Position numbers and translations under genes: made by a program
Part shown: one piece after another, positions 1-5,110 of the stretch
How positions within the stretch are numbered: the stretch's first letter is position 1
How the letters are laid out: each line of letters starts with the position of its first letter
Source: JBFXAN01 sp050184225
GTDB lineage: Bacteria > Chloroflexota > Dehalococcoidia > CAUJGQ01
Assembly (NCBI GenBank): GCA_050184225.1
Contig: JBFXAN010000276.1
Coordinates: 1 to 5,574 of the forward strand
Length of the DNA: 5,574 bases
Reading direction: 5' to 3'
Notes under the pieces: generated by a model
Told to the model about the DNA's origin: nothing
The model's database searches: none
The model's input: the letters and a program-made list of their open reading frames with translations, nothing else

Positions 1-255
1 AAGTGGACGTCGCTGGCAAGCATCGTGTCCTACTCGGAGCTGCTGCACTCGGTCGGCACGATCTACGACCGCACGTTCCAGGTCATCCCGCTGCTGATCG
101 TCGCCGCGCTGTGGTACCTGCTGCTCACGACGATTCTCAGCATCGGGCAGCACTTCGTCGAGAAGCGGTTCGCGCGGGGAACCCGCCGCAATCCGCGGCC
201 GACATGGACGACGACTCTGATGGCGAACTTGAAGGCGCGGGTGAGCGGAGCGTGA
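1..255 (+). CDS. Polar amino acid ABC transporter permease, C-terminal part (5' end outside window)
   Basis: Inner-membrane permease subunit of a polar amino acid importer (HisM/GlnP type), of which only the last 84 residues are visible. The frame is open from base 1, so the gene starts upstream. The window opens at KWTSLASIVSYSELL, which matches the K-x-TSL-x-S-x-I-x-x-x-ELL segment that follows the cytoplasmic EAA loop in this family; the EAA loop itself lies outside. One hydrophobic helix is visible at about residues 29-50 (IPLLIVAALWYLLL onward). A basic tail follows (EKRFARGTRR), as expected for a cytoplasmic C-terminus under the positive-inside rule. The stop codon lies five bases before the ATPase start, so the two are surely co-translated. 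Family membership is secure; the transported compound cannot be deduced. Confidence 0.85.
   Translation, partial: KWTSLASIVSYSELLHSVGTIYDRTFQVIPLLIVAALWYLLLTTILSIGQHFVEKRFARGTRRNPRPTWTTTLMANLKARVSGA
247..250 (+). promoter_or_regulatory. Ribosome binding site of the ABC ATPase gene
   Basis: GGAG lies inside the last codons of the permease, ten bases before ATG 261. It supports that start over the GTG at 252, which would be only one base away. Its position inside the permease gene implies translational coupling. Confidence 0.5.
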
Positions 256-260
256 CGGCG

Positions 261-1013
261 ATGATTTGCGCCACGTCCATCAGCAAGCACTACGGGCGGG
301 TGCGGGTGCTGGAAGACGTGTCTTTGGAAGTCCAGCAGGGCGAGGTGTGCTGCTTGCTTGGCCCGTCTGGAGCGGGAAAGAGCACCTTCTTGCGGTGCGT
401 CAACCATCTCGATCGCATCGACAGCGGTCGCTTGTGCGTCGACGGAGAGATCGTCGGTTACCGCGAGCACCACGGAAGGCTGCACGAAATGCCTGAACGG
501 GACATCGCGCGTCAGCGCGCGTCGATCGGGATGGTCTTCCAGAACTTCAACCTGTACTCGCACATGACGGCCGAGCAGAACGTGAGTCTGGCCCAGGTCA
601 TCGTTCACAATCGCTCACGCGCGGAGGCCAAGGCTCGCAGTCGCGAGTTCCTGGACAGGGTCGGGTTGAGGGAGAAGGCGCAGAAGTATCCGCGTCAGCT
701 GTCCGGAGGCGAGCAGCAGCGAGTCGCTATCGCGCGCGCTCTCGCTATCGAGCCGAAGCTGATCCTGTTCGACGAGCCGACCAGTGCGCTGGATCCGGAG
801 CTCGTCGGCGAGGTTCTCGGAGTGATCCGCGGCCTGGCGCAGGAAGGCATGACGCTGCTGATCGTGACTCATGAGATCGCGTTCGCACGCGACGTCGCAG
901 ACACGGTGGTGTTCATGGACGGAGGCTTCGTTGTTGAGCACGGGTCGCCGGCGAACGTGCTGACTGCGCCGCGCGAGGAACGGACGCGCTCGTTCTTGGA
1001 ACGCGTGCTCTGA
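261..1013 (+). CDS. Polar amino acid ABC transporter ATP-binding protein (GlnQ/HisP type)
   Basis: Cytoplasmic ATPase that powers the importer whose permease ends just upstream. The 250-residue protein has all expected elements in order: Walker A GPSGAGKST (34-42), Q-loop Gln94 in GMVFQNFNL, signature LSGGEQQR (147-154), Walker B LILFDEP (167-173) with catalytic Glu172, D-loop SALD (175-178) and switch His204. The phrases LRCVNHLD and FNLYSHMT are typical of the polar amino acid uptake branch, and the length is normal, so it should be active. I chose ATG 261 because GGAG at 247-250 is ten bases before it. An alternative GTG at 252 would overlap the permease stop as GTGA and add three residues, but leaves no room for the ribosome binding site. 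The longer upstream open frame is a shadow of the permease. The solute is unknown; the downstream genes suggest an amino-acid-like dicarboxylate or substituted amino acid. Confidence 0.93.
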   Translation: MICATSISKHYGRVRVLEDVSLEVQQGEVCCLLGPSGAGKSTFLRCVNHLDRIDSGRLCVDGEIVGYREHHGRLHEMPERDIARQRASIGMVFQNFNLYSHMTAEQNVSLAQVIVHNRSRAEAKARSREFLDRVGLREKAQKYPRQLSGGEQQRVAIARALAIEPKLILFDEPTSALDPELVGEVLGVIRGLAQEGMTLLIVTHEIAFARDVADTVVFMDGGFVVEHGSPANVLTAPREERTRSFLERVL

Positions 1014-1035
1014 CGAGCTCGCAGTGCTCACGGCT

Positions 1036-1041
1036 AGGGAG
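1036..1041 (+). promoter_or_regulatory. Ribosome binding site of the monooxygenase gene
   Basis: AGGGAG precedes three consecutive in-frame start codons (GTG 1041, ATG 1044, ATG 1047). The GTG overlaps the site itself and ATG 1044 is only two bases from it. ATG 1047 has a five-base gap, the usual distance, and was therefore taken as the start. Confidence 0.6.
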
Positions 1042-1046
1042 TGATG

Positions 1047-2405
1047 ATGGACCGACAAGTAGGCCCGATGAACCTCGTGATGTTCCTGATGCCAACGGGC
1101 CGCGCGTGGTCGTGGCGCAATCCTGACTCGCCGTTGGAAGAACTCTGGACGCTGGACCTTCCCGCGCGGATCGCTCAGCAGGCCGAGGATGCAAGGTTCG
1201 ATGCGTTGTTCATCGGCAGTTGGCTGCTGGCGGACTCCGGAGGTATCGGCCGCCAGCCGTTCACTGCGGGCTATGAGCCGTTCACCTTGATGGGGGCGCT
1301 CGCCGCGCGCACGAAGCGGATCGGCTTGATCGGCACTGCCTCCACCACGTTCGAGCACCCGTTCAACCTTGCCCGGATGATGGCCAGCGCGGACTGGCTG
1401 AGCAACGGTCGCGCGGGTTGGAACGTCGTGACGTCGGTCGGCGGTGCGCAGCACTACGGCCTCGAGCTGCCACCGAACAAGGAGCGTTATGCGCGCGCGC
1501 AGGAGTACCTCGATGTGACGAACGCGCTCTGGGATGCCTGGGAGGACAACGCGGTCGTCAATGATCGCGAGAACGCGACGTGGGCCTCGGCCGATCGCAT
1601 TCATCCGGTGTCGCACGCAGGCGACCATTTCCAGGTCGAGGGGCAGCTGTTCATGCACCGCTCGCCCCAAGGGCGGCCGGTGATCGTCCAGGCTGGTCAG
1701 TCCACTGCCGGCTTGGAGTTCGCAGCGCGCAACGCAGAGGTCGTGTTCACTGCGCAGCGTACCCTCGTTGAGGCCAAGGAGTTCTACGACGAGTTGAAGG
1801 GGCGCGCCGAGTCCGCCGGGAGGAACCCCTCTTCGGTCCGGATCCTTCCGGGGATCATGCCGCTCGTCGCGGATTCCGTCGCGGATCTCGAAGCGCTTGA
1901 GGAGCGCTTGGACAGTTACCTGCCGATCGACGACGTCCGCGCTCTTGTCGCGTCGAAGTTGCAGACCGATCTCAGCGGGCTGGCCGCTGACGAGCCGATC
2001 CCACCGGACCGGTTGAAGTCGCCCGAGGACGCAGATGTCGAGATCGCGTTCGGCAGTCGGTATCGCAACTTCTATGAGCTTGCCGTCAATGACCGGCTGA
2101 CGCTGCGCCGTGTGGCCGCGCTGATCGAGCGCAACCTCGGGCATTTCGCGCCGAGAGGGACGACCGCCGAGGTCGCCGATGAGCTTGAGCGCTGGTACGA
2201 GGCAGGCGCTTGCGACGGATTTGCCTTCACGCCGGTGTCGATGCCGGACGCGCTGGACTCGATCTGCGACCTGCTCATGCCTGAGTTGCGTCGGCGCGGC
2301 CTCGCGCGCGAGTCCTACGACGGTGTGACACTTCGAGATCACCTCGGGCTCGAACGGCCGCCGTCGCCGGTTCCCGCAACTGCTGGTGCGTACCCGGGCA
2401 CCTGA
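1047..2405 (+). CDS. FMNH2-dependent monooxygenase, NtaA/SnaA/DszA class (luciferase superfamily)
   Basis: Flavin-dependent monooxygenase of the family including nitrilotriacetate (NtaA), EDTA (EmoA), pristinamycin (SnaA) and dibenzothiophene sulfone (DszA) monooxygenases. Relatives use FMNH2 from a separate reductase; none is encoded here. The 452-residue protein has normal family length. Class hallmarks visible are EPFTLMGALAARTKRIGL (77-94), TASTTFEHPFNLAR (97-110), the signature GRAGWNVVTS (121-130), HAGDHFQVEG (189-198), QGRPVIVQAGQS (207-218) and NAEVVFTAQ (228-236). Near the N-terminus, where DszA has an HGAWRH segment, this protein has SWRN (22-25), so the histidines are lost, hinting at an unusual substrate. 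The gene starts 33 bases after the ATPase and ends 7 bases before the lyase homologue. A polar amino acid importer beside such an enzyme recalls the Bacillus subtilis ytmI operon (S-(2-succino)cysteine breakdown). Cleavage of a C-N or C-S bond in an imported compound is an inference. Family secure, substrate unknown. Confidence 0.9.
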   Translation: MDRQVGPMNLVMFLMPTGRAWSWRNPDSPLEELWTLDLPARIAQQAEDARFDALFIGSWLLADSGGIGRQPFTAGYEPFTLMGALAARTKRIGLIGTASTTFEHPFNLARMMASADWLSNGRAGWNVVTSVGGAQHYGLELPPNKERYARAQEYLDVTNALWDAWEDNAVVNDRENATWASADRIHPVSHAGDHFQVEGQLFMHRSPQGRPVIVQAGQSTAGLEFAARNAEVVFTAQRTLVEAKEFYDELKGRAESAGRNPSSVRILPGIMPLVADSVADLEALEERLDSYLPIDDVRALVASKLQTDLSGLAADEPIPPDRLKSPEDADVEIAFGSRYRNFYELAVNDRLTLRRVAALIERNLGHFAPRGTTAEVADELERWYEAGACDGFAFTPVSMPDALDSICDLLMPELRRRGLARESYDGVTLRDHLGLERPPSPVPATAGAYPGT

Positions 2406-2412
2406 GTCAGCG

Positions 2413-3699
2413 ATGTCGGCAAGCACGACGGGAAGCGACCAGCAGCAGGGGCGGCGCCCGCGGTTTGAGGGTTTGATCGCATCGTCGGGCCTCGCTTGCG
2501 ACTACGTTGTCGACGGCGACGCTCTGGCGGGAGACGTACAGGACGACGGCCTTTTCTACGCTGGATCGGCTGTGACGCCGGGGTTCTCTGCGATTGTCGA
2601 GCGCGCGCGATGTCTGAACCTCCAACTCGTGATGGATAACGGCGATGTGGCACTCGGCGACTGCTTGTCGGTGATCCGATCCGGATCTCATGGGCGTGCG
2701 TCACCTTTGATCCCCGAGCTTCAGCAGCGCGTGGTCGCCGATGAGGTTTCACCCCGTTTGATCGGGCGCGACGTCGGCGCGTTCCGCGAGATGGCGGCCG
2801 AGGTCGCCGGCATCACCGTTGCCGGCGAGCCGCTGCATCCGGCGGTCACCTATGGACTGAGCCAGGCCCTTCTCAACGCTGCGGCGTTGACCCGCAGGTG
2901 CACCATGGCGGAGGTCGTGGCCGACGAATACGGGCTGCCGCGGCCCACGACCTCGGTACCGATCTTCGGATGCGCAGACTGGCGGTATCCGCAGGTGGTT
3001 GATCGAATGATCGCCAGCGGCGCCGATGCGCTACCGCACGGCGGATTCACCAGCGTCGAGTCGATCGGCGACGACGGCGAGAAGCTCGTCGGTTACGTCC
3101 TATGGGCCTCCCAGCGCGTCCGAGCGCATTCGCCAGCGGGCCGCTTGCCTTCGCTGCACGTAGACGTCTATGGCACGATCGGGGAGGTCTGCGGCGGAGA
3201 CCTTGGGCGGGTTATTGGTTACCTGGAGCATCTGGCGGAGGCCGCCGACCCGCTGAGGCTCAGCGTCGAAGACCCTGTGAGAGCATCCGATGGCGAAGCG
3301 CGGCGCCAGCTCATGGCCGAGCTGGTGCGACGCATCGATCGCCAGCGGATCCCCGTCTCCGTCGTCGCTGACGAGAACTGCAACGTACTCGAAGACATCG
3401 AGCTGTGGGCGTCCGAACACGCGGCGCACATGATTCACGTCAAGCTGCCGGATCTCGGGTCGCTGTCCAACAGCGTCGAAGCGGCACTCGCCTGCCACCG
3501 GGAGGGTGTCGGGGTCTACATCGGCGGCACGATGAACGACACGGACGTCTCAGGCAGAGCCGGCTTGCACCTCGCGTTGGCCGTCCAGGCCGACCTGGTG
3601 ATGGCTAAACCGGGGATGTGGCCGGATGTGAGCATCGCCCTCACGCGCAATGAGATGTCCCGCACGTTGCGGCTGTGCGCGCTCCGCAGGTCGGTTTGA
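2413..3699 (+). CDS. 3-methylaspartate ammonia-lyase homologue (enolase superfamily) with altered substrate pocket
   Basis: Homologue of methylaspartate ammonia-lyase (MAL), the Mg-dependent TIM-barrel enzyme that turns L-threo-3-methylaspartate into mesaconate plus ammonia. I aligned the 428-residue product by eye to the recalled Clostridium tetanomorphum enzyme (413 residues). Metal ligands are kept: Asp251 in HVDVYGTIG, Glu286 in SVEDP, Asp320 in VVADENCN (MAL Asp238, Glu273, Asp307). Both catalytic bases are kept: Lys344 in HVKLPDLG (MAL Lys331) and His209 in LPHG (MAL His194). Thr373 in GGT is also kept. Several pocket residues differ: MAL Gln73 is Ile88, Gln172 is Cys187, Gln329 is His342, Cys361 is Met374 and Leu384 is Met397. 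It should be a working superfamily enzyme, but probably on a different or larger substrate. ATG 2413 is seven bases after the previous stop and gives about 16 extra N-terminal residues. GTG 2386, overlapping the monooxygenase, is possible but less likely. No strong ribosome binding site precedes either, so translation may be coupled. Confidence 0.88.
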   Translation: MSASTTGSDQQQGRRPRFEGLIASSGLACDYVVDGDALAGDVQDDGLFYAGSAVTPGFSAIVERARCLNLQLVMDNGDVALGDCLSVIRSGSHGRASPLIPELQQRVVADEVSPRLIGRDVGAFREMAAEVAGITVAGEPLHPAVTYGLSQALLNAAALTRRCTMAEVVADEYGLPRPTTSVPIFGCADWRYPQVVDRMIASGADALPHGGFTSVESIGDDGEKLVGYVLWASQRVRAHSPAGRLPSLHVDVYGTIGEVCGGDLGRVIGYLEHLAEAADPLRLSVEDPVRASDGEARRQLMAELVRRIDRQRIPVSVVADENCNVLEDIELWASEHAAHMIHVKLPDLGSLSNSVEAALACHREGVGVYIGGTMNDTDVSGRAGLHLALAVQADLVMAKPGMWPDVSIALTRNEMSRTLRLCALRRSV

Positions 3700-3773
3700 G
3701 CCGCCCCGGGTCCAGGCCTTCGACCACACGAATTCGGGAACGCCTCGCGTCTTGTCGCGCGCCGTGGTGCCCC

Positions 3774-3783
3774 TGCATACGAA
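3774..3783 (+). repeat. Ten-base motif TGYATACGAA, copy 1
   Basis: TGCATACGAA, part of a perfect 12-base direct repeat CTGCATACGAAG whose other copy starts 112 bases downstream at 3885. A further inverted copy lies at 3854-3863 and a degenerate one (TGCATGCGAG, 8 of 10) at 3794-3803. The clustering upstream of a catabolic gene suggests regulator binding half-sites. Confidence 0.5.
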
Positions 3784-3827
3784 GGATCATTTTTGCATGC
3801 GAGCCGCAGCCACAAGGGCGCACATGG

Positions 3828-3838
3828 CCCTTTAAGGG
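3828..3838 (+). repeat. Inverted repeat CCCTTTAAGGG beside the -35 box
   Basis: Five-base arms CCCTT and AAGGG around a central T, ending directly against the TTGACA at 3839. It could be an operator, or AAGGG could be a stray ribosome-binding-like sequence. Twenty bases separate two copies of ACATGGC (3822-3828 and 3842-3848) that flank it. Function unknown. Confidence 0.3.
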
Positions 3839-3867
3839 TTGACATGGCGCGTGTTCGTATACAAACT
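3839..3867 (+). promoter_or_regulatory. Candidate promoter of the CoA-transferase gene
   Basis: A perfect -35 box TTGACA (3839-3844) is followed after exactly 17 bases by CAAACT (3862-3867). This is a poor -10 hexamer, but it has the key A at position 2 and T at position 6. The transcript would then start about 6-8 bases later, at 3873-3875, right at GTG 3875. That would make a leaderless message, common in actinobacteria, and would explain why no ribosome binding site precedes that GTG. Alternatives such as TATACA at 3858 give a spacer of only 13. The -35 is good; the -10 assignment is weak. Confidence 0.45.
3855..3864 (+). promoter_or_regulatory. Candidate GntR/FCD-type operator TCGTATACAA
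   Basis: TCGTATACAA is a near-perfect palindrome of the form TNGTATACNA, close to the TTGTATACAA-like sites bound by several FCD-subfamily GntR regulators of catabolic operons. It lies between the -35 and -10 candidates and overlaps the -10, a classic place for repression. Bases 3854-3863 also form an inverted copy of the TGYATACGAA motif. No regulator gene is in the window. That a GntR protein binds here is inference. Confidence 0.45.
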
Positions 3868-3874
3868 ATGCGGC

Positions 3875-5110
3875 GTGGCTACCTCTGCATACGAAGCTGC
3901 CGTCGAAGGCACGGGCCGTTCCGGGCCTCTCGCGGGCGTTCGAGTCGTCGAGACAGGAAGCCTGCTCGCCGGGCCGCTTTGCGCGCGCCTCCTGGCCGAC
4001 TACGGCGCCGATGTTGTGAAGATCGAAGACCCGGCACGCGGCGATATCGGTCGTCACTGGGGCCGGAACAAGCTCGATGGCGAATCGCTTTGGTGGCCGC
4101 TGATGGCCCGTAACAAGCGGTGCGTCACGATCAATCTGCGTGATCCCGAGGGGCAGGACCTGGCACGGCGCCTGTGCGACAGCGCCGACATTCTCGTGGA
4201 GAACTTCCGCCCCGGAACGCTGGAACGCTGGAATCTGGGTCCCGAGCGGCTCCACGCGACCAACCCCGGTCTCGTGGTCGTTCGTGTTTCCGGGTTCGGT
4301 CAGAGCGGCCCCTATCGAGACAAGGCCGGCTTCGGCGTCGTCGGCGAAGCGATTGGCGGGCTCCGGTATACGACCGGTACAGAGGGTGAAGCACCGCCCC
4401 GTGTCGGCGTCAGCATTGGTGACCAGCTCGCTTCCGTGTTTGGCGTCGTCGGCGCACTGCTCGGGCTGCACGCGCGTCGGACCACGGGTCGCGGCCAGGT
4501 CGCCGACGTTGCGATCTACGAGGCGGTGTTCGCGATGATGGAGTCGATCGTCACTGAGTACGCGCGCCTCGGGGTGCTGCCCGAGCGCACCGGGAGCCGG
4601 CTGGCCGGTGTTGCTCCGTCGAACATCTATCCGACCAGCGACGGCGAGTGGATCATCATCGGCGGCAACGCGGAGAACGTCTTTCGCCGTCTGATGGATG
4701 CCATCGGCGACGCGGAGCTTGCCGAGGACCCACGCTTCTCGACGCACACCGCGCGCGGCGTGAACTTCGAGGCGCTCGACGCGATTATCAGCGCATGGAC
4801 ACGCCAGCGCAGCGCCGACGACGTCGTCGACGCCCTCGACGTCGCTGGCGTGCCGGCAAGTCGCATCTACTCGCCGGCCGACATCGTCGCCGACCCGCAT
4901 TTCGCGGCGCGCGACATGCTGCTGCGCATCGCCGACGACAAACTCGGTGAGCTGCTCATGCCTGGCATCGTGCCGAAGATGTCGGACACGCCAGGATCGA
5001 TGGCGTGGCTGGGGCCTGAGCACGGCGAGCACACAGACCAGGTCTTCGGGAAAGAGCTGGGAATCAGTACCGACGAGCTGTCGGGGCTGCGCGAGCGGGG
5101 GATCATTTAG
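3875..5110 (+). CDS. Class III CoA-transferase (CaiB/BaiF family)
   Basis: CoA-transferase of the CaiB/BaiF (formyl-CoA transferase, L-carnitine CoA-transferase) family, moving CoA from a donor thioester to a carboxylic acid in the cytoplasm. The 411-residue length is normal. Visible blocks are GPLAGVRVVETGSLLAGP (17-34), ADYGADVVKIEDP (41-53), VTINLRDPEGQDLARRL (84-100), NFRPGTLERW (110-119), SGFGQSGPY (139-147), GVSIGDQLASVFG (178-190) and IIIGGNAENVF (260-270). Asp183 in the IGDQ segment is the expected nucleophile forming the aspartyl-CoA anhydride. The start is GTG 3875, after a candidate leaderless promoter. TTG 3839 and GTG 3851 are also in frame, but TTG 3839 overlaps the -35 box. The neighbours suggest an acceptor such as mesaconate, itaconate, citramalate or a related branched dicarboxylate, with succinyl-CoA or acetyl-CoA as donor; this is inference, since specificity in the family cannot be read from sequence. 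The stop codon directly touches the next ATG. Confidence 0.92.
   Translation: MATSAYEAAVEGTGRSGPLAGVRVVETGSLLAGPLCARLLADYGADVVKIEDPARGDIGRHWGRNKLDGESLWWPLMARNKRCVTINLRDPEGQDLARRLCDSADILVENFRPGTLERWNLGPERLHATNPGLVVVRVSGFGQSGPYRDKAGFGVVGEAIGGLRYTTGTEGEAPPRVGVSIGDQLASVFGVVGALLGLHARRTTGRGQVADVAIYEAVFAMMESIVTEYARLGVLPERTGSRLAGVAPSNIYPTSDGEWIIIGGNAENVFRRLMDAIGDAELAEDPRFSTHTARGVNFEALDAIISAWTRQRSADDVVDALDVAGVPASRIYSPADIVADPHFAARDMLLRIADDKLGELLMPGIVPKMSDTPGSMAWLGPEHGEHTDQVFGKELGISTDELSGLRERGII
3886..3895 (+). repeat. Ten-base motif TGYATACGAA, copy 3 (inside codons 4-7 of the CoA-transferase)
   Basis: TGCATACGAA, identical to the copy at 3774-3783 including two further flanking bases (CTGCATACGAAG). 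It sits just inside the coding start and 32 bases from the inverted copy at 3854-3863, about three helical turns, so both would face the same side of the DNA. Codons Ser-Ala-Tyr-Glu are encoded here, and chance remains possible. Confidence 0.45.

Larger units (their letters stand above)
3700..3874 (+). other. Intergenic regulatory region between the two gene groups
   Basis: This is the only sizeable gap in the window, at 175 bases. It is visibly more AT-rich than its surroundings from about 3771 on. It holds a candidate promoter, a TCGTATACAA palindrome, two of three copies of a ten-base motif (the third lies just inside the next gene) and an 11-base inverted repeat at 3828-3838. I see no convincing rho-independent terminator after the lyase homologue and no open frame that looks coding. 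Transcription may run through, with the internal promoter adding independent control of the CoA-transferase and CoA-lyase pair. Confidence 0.6.

Noticed and set aside
3..260. N-terminal extension of the ATPase frame back to base 3
   Set aside because: It overlaps the permease in another frame and reads as non-protein-like Arg/Ala/His-rich sequence. The ABC domain begins at ATG 261.
1491..1502. GCGCGCGCGC run
   Set aside because: Ordinary Ala/Arg codons in a high-GC gene; no evidence of a functional repeat.
615..2426. 603-codon open frame on the minus strand, antisense to the monooxygenase
   Set aside because: Composition is Arg/His/Asp-rich low-complexity with no family motifs. Long antisense frames are usual opposite high-GC genes, and the plus strand carries a clear enzyme.
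3729..3736. CGAATTCG palindrome after the lyase homologue, considered as part of a terminator
   Set aside because: It has no loop and no T-run, and adjacent G/C-rich arms do not pair well. I cannot support a terminator.
3793..4113. Plus-strand open frame starting in the intergenic region, with ATG 3844 in the same frame just after AAGGG
   Set aside because: The product is Arg-rich and runs out of frame across the well-supported CoA-transferase coding sequence.
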